Notes: generated by a model not told the origin, from the sequence alone. DNA of 64,000 nt from Siphonodentalium dalli (GCA_032622095.1 CP136069.1:199611239-199675238), one strand, 5' to 3'; shown: positions 35,057-45,950, counted from the first letter of the stretch. Translations and numbers: made by a program.

Positions 35057-36263
35057 TCTATACTATATATTTTGAGACTTCGTATATATGTGTGTATGTG
35101 TGTACTTCATAGAATCCAAAACGCGTGTACAGATTGAGCTCAAACTTCCTATGTAAGTGTCAAATCCCACCGACACGACCGTGGTCGCAGTTTAGAAAAG
35201 CTCAGAGCACCCGTTCTCCAATCTCAAATCACCGCAAAGGCACGGCGTGGGTTAATCAAGTGAATATTTAATGAGCGTTTGTTTTTGACGCATCTCTATA
35301 AAGAGCGTCTGTTTGCCATTCAACGCTATTTGCATCTGCAGAGAGATATACGGAACATACATTAAATTTAAAAAACATTTGTTTCTGACCAACCCTGCGA
35401 GCACGGATGGCGCGCTTTGTTTTTACAGTATATAGTTATATACCGAAATCATCCCAGATAATCACGAATATAGCATCAGATTTCTCCCCAGATATACCGT
35501 TATAAAAAGATACTGGAATCTGCCAATCTACGGGAAATTCCAGGGAATGCCGATTGAGCTCAAACTTGCTACCCACGGGAAGTGTCATATATATGAGTGT
35601 GTCCTTTATAGACTCGAACCGATTGAGCTCAAACTTGCTAAATAAGAAAATAGCCCCCAAGCCGTAAATATCAACAACAACGATATTGCTACCTACGGGG
35701 AGCAACGTTATTAGCATCTGCAGAATTATGCAGAGAGAAAATGCTTTCCTATTTTTAGAACGCAACACATGTTCACGTCGCGTTGGTGATTGAGGTTCAC
35801 AACGGGGTTAATTGACTGTCCGCTCTTTGCGACGATGAGGTTCACGGCGGGGACTATTGACCAACACTCACAATTTCGTCTTTTGCATCAGATACCAACA
35901 CCTCGACCGATCGGGACGAAACTTGGTACGTGAGTGTAGTTTGACCAGGTGGTCGTCGCTGTCGTATTGACGAGCCCGTGCGACGCCCGTGCAGCGCATG
36001 CGCAGACGAGATATCGGAAACGGGTGGAGCTATCGACTTGAAATTTGGTATGTGAATGTATCTTGCGCCGGGTACAAATTTTATCGGGTCGCCGAGCCCG
36101 TGCGACGCCCGTGCAGCGCATGCGCAGACCAGATCTCGGAAACGGGTGGAGCTACCGGGTACAAATTTTTCTTATTGAAACGCGTGGAGCTAAAAATTAA
36201 AAAAAAAATATTAAAAAAATGTCATGTTTCGGACAAGCCGCCGGTGGCGGGCTAACCTGCTAG
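35057..36263 (+). mobile_element. Helitron-like unit p14 (1207 bp, composite)
   Basis: Repeats p13 almost base for base at a distance of about 1206 bp; most of the 5 bp length difference is in the start word and the A-run. Direct evidence of a recent whole-unit duplication. Confidence 0.8.
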
Positions 36264-37176
36264 TACTATATATTTTGAGACTTCCGTATATATATATATG
36301 TGTGTACTTTATAGAATCGAAAACGATTGCACTCATCAAGCTCAAATTTCGTATATAAGTGTAAAAACCCACGGGGATCGTCGACGTCGCGTTTTGGACA
36401 AGCTCTGAGCACTCATTCTCCACTCCCAATCATCAAAATCACCGCAAACGACACTTCGGGGGTTAAGGCATCAACGATCTTTATATTGACCGTATTTGGA
36501 GTCGTTAACCGACTAACGCTCTTTATTGCCATCGACGTTGCTAAACGGTTAACCATGCGTACGAAACTACGGACGCAAAACGCGAAATACATTTATCTCG
36601 ATTAAAAAGGCAAAATTAACGTGTTGTGTGATTCTTATGTCTGTCGTTCCTAGGAACAGTGGAAATTTTCAATCATACCTCTTTTATGGGCGGGTACTGC
36701 GTGTTGTGTGAAAACAAAAAATGCGTGTTGTGTGATTCTTATGTCTGTCGTTCCTTGGCACGGGGAATTTTTCATCGGGTCAGTTTTTCCGCCCGATGTA
36801 CCTTAATTCATACCTCTTTTAGGGACGGGTACTGCGTGTTTAGTTATTCTTATGTCTTCTTCACCTTAATCGGGTAAAATAAGGTCTAATCGGGTAAAAT
36901 ATTGAAAAACCAAAAATTAAATTAAACAAATTAAAAAATCAAGTAAATTAAAAATGCACGGGTAAAATATTGAAAAACCAAAAATTAAATTAAAAAATTA
37001 ATCAAAAAAATTAAATAAACAATCCGGTAAATTAAAAATGCACAATTAACCCATGTTATAAAAAAAAAATTAATATTAACTCATTGAAAAAAAAAATTAA
37101 ATTAAAAAATTAATTAAAAACATTAAAAATTGTCATGTTTCTGACGAACGCCGCCAGTGGCGGGCTAACCTGCTAG
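36264..37176 (+). mobile_element. Helitron-like unit p15 (913 bp)
   Basis: Its body matches, in opposite orientation, the m1/m7-type units of the left array ('agctctgagcactcattctccactcccaatcat' box, GTTAACCGACTAACGCTCTTT, 'ttcctaggaac' and the AT-only tail). Ends 'aacgccgccagtggcgg', CTAG at 37173-37176. Confidence 0.7.
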
Positions 37177-38368
37177 TCTATACTATATATTTTGAGACTT
37201 CGTATATATGTGTGTATGTGTGTGTGTGTGTACTTCATAGAATCCAAAACGCGTGTACAGATTGAGATCAAATTTTGTATGTAAGTGTAAAATCCCACCG
37301 ACACCGCCGTAGATGTGTTTTCGAGAAGCCCTGAGCACCCTTTATCCACTCCCAGTCATCGAAATCAGCTCAAACGGCACGGCCGGGGTTAATAACGTCA
37401 TTATATATATATATGAAGTCAGAGTCTCCAAAGTTATACCGGAACAAACACGTGTTTACGTCGTCTTGGGGGTCCACGATGGGAGTCTGACTTCAATGCA
37501 ATGTTATCGCTCGAAACACGTGTTTACTTCGTGTTGAGGTTCACGATGGGAGTCTGACAATTGTTATCGCTCGAAATAGTACATTAGGACGGGAACGGCT
37601 GGACAGATTGAGCTCAAACTTCCTATCTGTAGGTAAAATACCACGTACGATGTCGTCCACGCGTTTTCCAGAAGCTCCGAGCACCCGTACTCCACTCCCA
37701 GTCATAAAAATCAGCTCAAACGGCACGGCCGGGGTTAATAACGTCATTATATATATATATACGAAGTCAACGTTATTAGCATCTGCATTGAGTGCAATTC
37801 CTAGAACGCAACACGTGTTTTACGTCGTCTTGAGGTTCACGATGGGAGTCATTTCAATGCAATGTTATCGCTCGAAACACGTGTTTACTTCGTGTTGAGG
37901 TTCACGATGGGAGTCTGACATTTCAATGCAATGTTATCGCTCGAAATATTATGCAGAAAGGCAGATCTCGGAAACGGGTGGAGCTATCGACCTGAAATTT
38001 GCTATGTGAATGTATCTTGCACCGGGTACAAATTTTATCGGGTCGCCGAGCCCATGCGACGCCCGTGCAGCGCATGCGCAGACGAGATCTCGGAAACGGG
38101 TGGAGCTATCGACTTGAAATTTGCTATGTGAATGTATCTTGGGCCGGGTACAAATTTGATCGGGTCGCCGAGCCCGTGCGACACCAGCTTCGCGCATGCG
38201 CAGACCAGATCTCGGAAACGGGTGGAGCTACCGGGTACAATTTTTTCTTATTGAAACGCGTGGAGCTAAAAATAAAAAAAAAATATAAACAAATGTCACA
38301 ATTAACTCATTGAAAAACAAAAAATGTCATGTTTCGGACAAGCCGCCGGTGGCGGGCTACCCTGCTAG
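37177..38368 (+). mobile_element. Helitron-like unit p16 (1192 bp)
   Basis: Long-type start, then repeated boxes: GGTTAATAACGTCATTATAT near 37389 and 37733, CTCGAAACACGTGTTTACTT near 37510 and 37872. It finishes with about three 122 bp units. The 3' spacer reads GCTACCCTG before CTAG. Confidence 0.7.
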
Positions 38369-39940
38369 TACTATATATTTTGAGACTTCGTATATATATG
38401 TGTGTGTGTGTGGGTACTTCATAGAATCCAAAACGCGTGTACAGATTGAGCTCAAACTTCCTATGTAAGTGTAAAATCCCACCGACACGACCGTGGTCGC
38501 CTTTTTGAGAAGCTCAGAGCACCGTCTCTCCCTTCCCAATCATCAAATTCACCGCAATCGGCACTTCGGGATTAATTGATATTCGCTCGCGATCCAAGAG
38601 GAGTAACTCTACATTTTTGTTTTATATCTGTATATGTATATTTTTATATCCATATTCACTTCAAACTGCTAAACCCGTTGAGCCAAAACTTGCTAATACC
38701 TCGCAAAATATAGAATTTACATTTTCTGATGTATACATTTTTTGTTACGGCTGAAAATCTTAGTCTATTTCCGAAACATTCATATAAACAAGCTCTAAAC
38801 TTACACCTCTCGATTCCTGCTAACTCACGCAGCTATACACACTGCCCCAAACCGTGAACGCCAACGACATTGTTGGCGAGAAGCTCAGAGCACCCGTTCT
38901 CCAATCTCAAATCACCGCAAAGGCACGGCGGGGGTTAATCAAGTGATTATTTAATGAGCGTTTGTTTTTGACGCATCTCTATAAAGAGCGTCTGTTTGCC
39001 ATTCAACGTTATTCGCATCTGCAGAGTTATACGGGAACGCAAACGTTATCGCTCGAAATTTATTCCCTGCGAGCACGGATGGCGCGCTTTGTTTTTACAG
39101 TATATACCTTTGGTATATACCGAAATCATCCCAGATAATCACGAATATAGCATCAGATTTCTCCCCAGATATACCGTTATAAAGCTACTGGAATCTGCCA
39201 ATCTACGGGAAATTCCAGGGAATGCCGATTGAGCTCAAACTTGCTACCTACGGGAAGTGTCATATATATGAGTGTGTCCTTTATAGACTCGAACCGATTG
39301 AGCTCAAACTTGCTAAATAAGAAAATAGCCCCCAAGCCGTAAATATCAACACCAACGATATTACTAAATACACGTTTTCGGCAATGTGAGAGTTTTCGGG
39401 GGGCCGTGATGCCAACAACAACGACCCGAAGACAGATTTCCCGACGGGAAGCGTTTGTTTTAAATTCAATGCAATGTTATCGTAGAGAGATTTCACGAAA
39501 CAAAGAATGCGTTGTCTGTCGTTCCTAGGAAGGGGGGATTTCTACGGGTAAATTTTTCCGCCAGAAACAAAAAAATTAATTAAAACAATTTAAAATTTAA
39601 TTTCAATTCAATGCAATGTTATCGTAGAGAGATTTCACGAAACAAAGAATGCGTTGTCTGTCGTTCCTAGGAAGGGGGGATTTCTACGGGTAAATTTTTC
39701 CACCAGAAACAAAAAAATTAATTAAAACAATTTAAAATTTAATTAAAACAATTTAAAATAAAAAAAAATTAACCATAAAAAAAACAATTCAGAAACAAAA
39801 TATATTAAATTTAAAAAACATTAAATTCATATTAAAAAATAAAAAACAAAAATAAATAAAAACAAAATAATTACAAAAATGTCATGTTTCTGAAGCAAAG
39901 CCATGGGACGAATGCCGCCAGTGGCGGGCTAATCTGCTAG
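38369..39940 (+). mobile_element. Helitron-like unit p17 (1572 bp), right end of the array
   Basis: The longest unit. The 5' third mirrors m8; the middle matches p1 and p4. Near the 3' end a block of about 140 bp is duplicated in tandem (ATGCAATGTTATCGTAGAGA near 39469 and 39610). It ends 'aatgccgccagtggcgg', spacer GCTAATCTG, CTAG (39937-39940), followed by T and (TA)n. Confidence 0.75.
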
Positions 39941-39956
39941 TATATATATATATAGA

Positions 39957-40390
39957 CTAGCTGGTGGGCCCGACTTCGTCCATGCTGTTTCCCCATCTCC
40001 TTTCCGACGAAAGGCGCGATTTGACCTTGAATTGACTATTTTGAAAGTCAAGGTCAGATCGGGGTCATGATTTGACCCGTCCAAAACACTCACCGGAGAA
40101 AAGTCTCCTAGATATCAAATTTCGTCGAAATCCGTCCGTTTTACCCGATTTGACCTTGAATTGACAATTTTGATGGTCAAAGTCAGGACGGGGTCACGAT
40201 TTGACCCGTCCAAAACACTTCCCGGACGAAACTACCCATAGGTATCAAATTTCGTCGAAATCCGTCCGTTTTACCCGATTTGACCTTGAATTGACCATTT
40301 TGAAGGTCAAGGTCAGGTCGAGGTCACGATTTGACCAGTCCAAAACACTCCACGGACATAAGTACTCCTAAGTATAAAATTTCGTTGATA
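39957..40390 (-). repeat. 130 bp tandem repeat with GACC/GGTCA core
   Basis: GATTTGACCTTGAATTGAC starts units near 40018, 40148 and 40278. Each unit carries 'gtcaaggtcag', 'ggggtca(c/t)gatttgacc', 'gtccaaaacact' and 'atcaaatttcgtcgaaatccgtccg'. The left end 'gaCTAGctggtgggcccgac' resembles a second Helitron-like 3' end in the opposite orientation to p17, but the hairpin (GGGCCC) is weak. Confidence 0.65.
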
Positions 40391-40896
40391 TCCATCTTTG
40401 ATTACCACACGATCGCATACTTTCCAAACGGTGTGGTTATTATCAATATCAGCACATGTGCTAATCTGTGTCGGACCATTTTATTGAGCATTCGGGGTAA
40501 GAGTAAGACTACAGCTTTTAAACTTTAAAGCGACCCAATTTTACTTTTACAACGACCTAATCTCCCATAATCCCCCATAACACCAGTGGATTTTATATTT
40601 TCAAGCACAGTATACACGCTGGCGTGCTAATAAGCGAGCTTTGGCTACTTTCCTGTGCTCTCATGGCGCTCCTTGATGGCAATCGATGGCATGACTTGTC
40701 AGACCGAGCTTAATCATGTATATATTTCTCCTCTACTTCGTTATCTTACTACCTCTATCAGTCTATCTCTATCTTTTAATATCTTACTTATCTCCAGTTA
40801 TCTTACTAGTATATCTTATGCAGCATGACGCAGTCCTGTTGAGAGAGGAGGGTGGGATGGCACGGGTTGATTATTCATGTTTGTATATATATTTTT
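40391..40896. other. No recognised feature
   Basis: AT-rich sequence; the hydrophobic frame at 40716-40934 comes from CT/TA-rich low complexity and has no domain. Confidence 0.4.
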
Positions 40897-41436
40897 TGGA
40901 TTGTATCAACATGTCCATAGCAGATATGTGTTGAATATTAATGTGCATTGAGCTCTAACATGTAATGTGTTAAAAAGTGACTTGCAGGCTTACAACATGA
41001 AGTAGATGACTACAATTAAGAAAATGATTAGCTGATCCTCATGCTCTTCTTACAATTAGTCATTGTGAATAACTTACACTAATTGTAACTTATACAATTG
41101 AAAGGCACAGGACTAAATGCAGGATCACATATTAGAATGGGGAGGTATCAGTTTTTAGACAACAATAATAGTAGTTAATGTCAGGGGCATTATATATTGT
41201 TAGGTAATCCCAGTCATACACTGGTAGTACAATGTCATTTTTATATAAGACTAAATGAGTTTATATGCATAACAGTTCCCTCTACCTTTCTGGTTATTAC
41301 TAGACAGAGGAAGGTATCTTTGTCCATGCTTACTATGCGCAGAAAAAAATAAAAAATAAAAATAAAACCCTCCCTCCTTCATTGGTTTGAAAAAAAAATT
41401 GCCCGAGAACCAAAACACTTTTTTTGTGGCCTTTCT
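40897..41436. mobile_element. Second copy of the interior of the 5.7 kb MITE
   Basis: It matches 5872-6410 in the same orientation with only occasional differences (shared 'agcagatatgtgttgaatatta', 'gggcattatatattgttagg', 'actagacagaggaaggtatc'). Both TTAA ends are absent here, so the copy is internal or truncated. Confidence 0.8.
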
Positions 41437-43575
41437 AAGCTAGGTTTATTCACTATCTTGTCCTTCTGCAGAACTGTCAAGCAGCATTCTTGTTATATTT
41501 ATATATCTATAATTTTTATATTTATACTATATGAATGTCACACCCTGTGTTGCTCTTTTGTATATGCTTATGCTCAATTGTCTACATGTTATCCATCTAT
41601 TAGCCATTAAAAAATATGTATCTATGTATATATCACAACGTACTGGAAAACAACCATATTACTGGGCAAACCTAAAACAGATAAAACATACCTCTCCATG
41701 TGTCCGGAATCTTTGGTTTAGTGCGGAGTTCTTAATTCCTGTCTCCAAAAATTACTCAAAAACTCGGATTGCCTCGTTGGCTGCTCGGAGCGGCCTCTGA
41801 TTGCTCGGAGCGGCCTTCGATCTATTCAACCGTGTGGAGTTCGGACCTTTACCCAGAGTGAAGTACATTATTTATGAACCGATATCAACCAAGAAATATA
41901 TTCCCTGCAGGGGGGGGGGGGGGGGGGCAATACAAAATTTGCAGGAAGGTATGCCGGGGTGTGTGGGTGGTCGGGTGAGCAAAAAACTAAATTTTTACAA
42001 CCTCATGTAAATTATTTACTAACGACCTTTTGTGCGCATATTTGACATTTGTTACAGTTTAAAACATATTATAACTGCAAAAACACCTTATTTATGTTAT
42101 ACTGGGACATTATATGGGCCTTAGTGGAGGTGACATTAAGCTGACATGTTGCAAATGGGACGGTGAGGTGAAAAACTTCCCTCCCGACACTCTTCAAAAG
42201 AAGCTTCGAGAAATGTAAACCTGAAATAAATAAACTTGTGCTCATGTGACCAAGACCTTTAATTAAGCCCAGATCATTGTGTGCATGGAAAAAACATTAA
42301 CGTGACTATCAATGGCTATAAAATAATGTTCATCAGTGCATCAAGCTAATCAATGAATTATTTGCATATTTATCAACTCAGATGATCTGTGATTTCCCAA
42401 CACCTAAAGTATCCAAGTCTGGCATAGTGACTGCTTGTCATTTAGTATAAATGAAGATTCTCCAGTAGACTTTTTATAACACAAGTTGTATGGAATAATG
42501 CTAGATAATGTGCTGGTTGACAGACTAATCAGGAAATAGTTTGAAATGATGGAATTGTGTGTATCCTGCGCAGTGACCTTGGTTTGCAGATATCGGCAAT
42601 TTATAAAATACTATTTCCAATTGCAGCCTGGCAAATATCCTCGCTAGATATGTAGTTATTTTCAAAATATGTCGACTGTAGCTTAACAACTGATATGTCA
42701 TGAATATGTCTACATAATGCCAGTGACTCGAAAGTCAAGATTGAGTTCACTGTCCTAAGATGTTATGAGCTAGCTTAAAATGTGTTAGAGCCAAAGGGGG
42801 AAATGATATCTCACTGGATATGTAGGGGATATGCTGGGATATGTATCATTTGTTTTTGTGAAATTGGATGCATATGCTTTTAATAGTTTTATGTGCACAT
42901 ATCAGCTTCTGATGGGTTACTGTTGGACTTTGAGAATAACGCTTTATATTGTACCCTGATATATCCGACCTGGTTTATTGGCGCGACCAACTTTATGTTT
43001 ATCATTAATTAAATCTATCGTTGTAACGAGCGGTTGTTCAGTTTATCGATCCCGGATAGTTCTAAACATAACATGGCGTCCTCGACACCGGAATAATGGC
43101 AGAATTAACCATAGAATGAAGAATACAAACAAAGACGTTTGACAGTTTGTTCAAAGCCCTTGTTTAATTTAATCAAGATCCTATAGCACATGGTTGAGAT
43201 ACTCTGAGAGATGGCAAACAAAAAATCAACATTGCTGTAGAACGGAAAACCTATCAAAACGGTTGAACATTCGGCTGAATATACTCATATAGTGGTACAT
43301 ATACATATATATTCATACCAAATTTCAGACGGACGTTGTAAGGTGGCCCCCAAGACACTCTTTCCAAACACCCATTCCGATCCAAAAATGGTCACCATCC
43401 GGAGGGGTTCAAATAGGGCGGCCGCACCCATGCCATTTCGGCCCCTTAATTGATCACTATCGTAATGTTTAGCATGCACAACAATGCGTCCCAAATAAAG
43501 TAGCAAGTATATAGTGTTTGGATACTATATATAACTGGTTAGTTTTATTGAATAAAATAAGTCCACAATATACCT
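41437..43575. other. 2.1 kb without recognised gene
   Basis: Intergenic-looking sequence with an 18 nt poly-G run (41910-41927) and two close copies of 'gctcggagcggcct' (near 41787 and 41803). No spliced exon, RNA gene or mobile-element end was identified. Confidence 0.4.
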
Positions 43576-43974
43576 TTAACCCTTTACCCAACGAACCGGC
43601 CAAAACCGGCCAAATAAAGCTTCAACAGCCTAAAATATCTTGGGTCTGTCTCAATAGAACCATACAAATATGGATATCATTGGAACCGGCTCCTTGACCA
43701 CATTGTGATAGTTACAGTTATGCCCTGTGCCAATGCATTCTCTTATATATGCGAGTCGACCATAGGTCGCCTCGCATATATAAGAGAATGCATTGGCCTA
43801 AAAAAAATATTTTTTTAACACTTTTTACCATTTTTTTACCATTCTTTAACAATTTTATAATTTTTAATGTGTTAAGCCAATGCATTCTCTTATATATGCG
43901 AGGCGACCTATGGTCGACTCGCATATATAAGAGAATGCATTGGCACAGGGCCCTTCTGTTGGGTAAAGGGTTAA
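43576..43974. mobile_element. piggyBac-like MITE with twin hairpins
   Basis: TTAA CCCTTTACCCAAC at the left and GTTGGGTAAAGGG TTAA at the right. Inside, two hairpins (43729-43797 and 43876-43944) have stems GCCAATGCATTCTCTTATAT with 'atgcgag', and their loops (tcgaccataggtcg and gcgacctatggtcgac) are reverse complements of each other. The two hairpins are therefore themselves an inverted pair. The T-rich centre holds 'ccattttttaccattctttaac'. Confidence 0.85.
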
Positions 43975-44873
43975 TGATATATATATCCCATTCAAAATGC
44001 ACACTCAGATTGATCATTTTCGCGGACGGAGATTAAAGACATATTATGTACTTGTTCGGGTGCGTGAAACTGATAGGTTAGTATTCAGGTGATATGATCT
44101 GATATGCCAACTGGAGGAATATAGCATTCTACTAACATCGCCGAAAATCTCAAGCAAATCGACCACACCACTCCATAGAAATCATCGTCTGAACTATGCT
44201 TAATTGTAAATATTTACTACTCAATTCGGGACGCATCTATCGGCGATAAACTAATGAAAACGGTTTCGCCATCGGCAGTCACTGCATTTAATTAGTATAT
44301 AAGAATGACGGTGTGTGTTGTCAATTTACATGTAATATTTGTAAAACAACTACTTTGAACAAGATTATTATCCATTTCTTTTTGATTACCATACCGGAGT
44401 GTTTCACATCACTTTAACAGTGATCCGTTTCGTTTCGTTTAGAGACCTTTCGCAAAATCACGATTACGATTGTGGATATGGATACAGCCAAAACTTCGAT
44501 CTTTACGCACGGGGGATCTTATGTGACGAATTATATACCCCAAGCAGTTTAATTATGTGCAGATGTGTCAAGGGTGTGCCACCGGTCCAGCTTGGGGACG
44601 CTCTAACATCCGTGTGGTGCAATACACATGGATAAGAACATGGGATCTGAAAGAGACACAAATTACTTTTTCCATCAAATATATGTGTAACTGAATAAGG
44701 TGGGGCATATATGCTGTCTCTCAAATTAACCATCGTATGTAAGTTGTGATGGTGTCCACCTTAGTATGACAATATATCCTATCCGTAATCGTAATTAATA
44801 GTGATTTTGCGATTTTTTTCTGGAATGTAGTTCATTATGGTGAGTTGAGTTAGCATAACACACGTTTTTAAAG
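43975..44873. other. 3' flank of the GPCR gene
   Basis: It probably includes the 3' UTR of the minus-strand receptor. No clear AATAAA (TTTATT on the plus strand) was found close to the stop, so the transcript end is unknown. No other feature was recognised. Confidence 0.4.
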
Positions 44874-45926
44874 CTAGCTTGTGTTCATTTTATTGTCAGT
44901 CATTCCGTGAAAACTAGTGGTTTCTGTCGCTCCGTGACTTTCCGCGTCTCTGGTTTTCTGTGTAACGGTTGACTCATCTAATTCCGTATTCGTCACCCCG
45001 CGCTTAAAACTTCGACAGCATAATAAACTGAGGGCGCATGACCTCATTTGTGGAGAGAATATGGCATATACAACCGGGTTCATTGCACTGTTCAGCATAA
45101 TCATATAGACCGCAGTCTGACGAAGCCATGGTGCAAACCCCTTGACACGATGACCGCCATTTCTTAAAAAGTTGAGCACCAAAGAGGTACGGATAGCGAA
45201 TGGTAAGTTCAAAAGTGCAAACATCACTAGCACAAAGATAACCACGAGAAGCAACCGTCTTTCCTCTGTGTCCGCGCGAGGAAATTGTTTGCGCATGTCC
45301 GCAAACCATTTAAATTTCAACGAATGAAACAGAAGCAGCAACAGAAGCGGTGTGACGTAGTATAAAAGTATGGCGTCCAATTCGTACACGAATCCGAGGT
45401 GTTCTGTGTTGGCAAGATATCGAAATAATAGATTATTTAAGATTCCAACAACAATAGAAATAACGTGAACACCGACGCAAAATAACATCGTTCTCTTCTT
45501 CGTGAGCTTGAAATGTGCGTCCAATGGATATCCCATAATGTAGCACCTTACAGCGGAAATCAAAACAAGCTGATACGATGATCCGATCCGACCAATGTCT
45601 TGGATTATTCTGGTCGCAAGTATTGCTTGCTCTGAGAAATCGTAGAGAACCGCAAATTCTCCAAAAATTAAAATGGAGATTGCCAGAAAGACAGTGTCAG
45701 ATATGGCTAAACTGGCGATACATATGAATGTTGGTTTCCACAATGTCCGGTGGCGAATCACCGTGAAAATCACGATTACGTTCGTGATAATCCCGAATGA
45801 TGCTATGACTCCCGTGATTATTTGTGATCGAAAAATGGGGCGATTTGTCATCGACGTCTCCAGAATATTTGTTGAATTCGTTCCTTCCGTTGTATTCATA
45901 CGTAGTTTGTGTCCAAATGTTGTCAT
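44874..45926 (-). CDS. Rhodopsin-like (class A) G protein-coupled receptor, orphan
   Basis: A 350-residue seven-helix membrane receptor, presumably at the plasma membrane and signalling through G proteins; the ligand cannot be told. The N terminus has glycosylation sites NTT (11) and NST (17). Helices lie near 36-57 (GIITN, N49), 66-88 (LAISD, D77), 105-130, 146-167, 185-207 (P193), 222-247 (LLNLP, P242) and 270-290 (NPVVY, 283-287), followed by a Cys-containing helix 8 (C297, C303, C304). Oddities: DRY is VRC (126-128), the helix 4 Trp is absent (H154), CWxP is LLNLP, and no Cys is seen at the start of helix 3 or in loop 2, so the usual disulphide appears to be missing. The coding part is one exon. 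A typical acceptor (CTGTTTTTCAG, AG at 45936-45937) lies 10 nt before the ATG, implying an upstream non-coding exon. M10 is an alternative start. The length is normal for peptide or orphan receptors, many of which are expanded in molluscs. The class is nearly certain, the subfamily unknown. Confidence 0.93.
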   Translation of the reverse strand: MTTFGHKLRMNTTEGTNSTNILETSMTNRPIFRSQIITGVIASFGIITNVIVIFTVIRHRTLWKPTFICIASLAISDTVFLAISILIFGEFAVLYDFSEQAILATRIIQDIGRIGSSYQLVLISAVRCYIMGYPLDAHFKLTKKRTMLFCVGVHVISIVVGILNNLLFRYLANTEHLGFVYELDAILLYYVTPLLLLLLFHSLKFKWFADMRKQFPRADTEERRLLLVVIFVLVMFALLNLPFAIRTSLVLNFLRNGGHRVKGFAPWLRQTAVYMIMLNSAMNPVVYAIFSPQMRSCALSLLCCRSFKRGVTNTELDESTVTQKTRDAESHGATETTSFHGMTDNKMNTS

Positions 45927-45935
45927 TCTGTTCTC

Positions 45936-45950
45936 CTGAAAAACAGGTAT
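45936..45950 (-). promoter_or_regulatory. Splice acceptor before the GPCR start codon
   Basis: On the minus strand the sequence reads ATACCTGTTTTTCAG then GAGAACAG and ATG. The pyrimidine tract and AG fit a 3' splice site. It places a 5' UTR exon and the promoter further upstream (higher coordinates), where neither could be located. Confidence 0.6.

Noticed and set aside
23690-38313. Dozens of 60-155 residue ORFs on both strands with recurring peptides such as NGWSYRLEICYVNVSCAGYK
   Set aside because: They are translations of the 122 bp minisatellite. The same peptide words appear in different frames and on opposite strands, with random indels between units, so coding is not supported.
12945-39940. 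CRISPR-like array
   Set aside because: Repeats are hundreds of base pairs long and adjacent, with no short repeat/spacer pattern and no cas genes; the context is eukaryotic.
12945-39940. An autonomous Helitron gene (Rep/helicase) in the array
   Set aside because: No HUH motif or helicase block was seen in any frame; all units are under 1.6 kb.
43718-44036. ORFs on both strands with repeated QCILLYMRVDHRSPRIYKRM
   Set aside because: They are translations of the twin hairpins in the piggyBac-like MITE, readable both ways because the DNA is palindromic.
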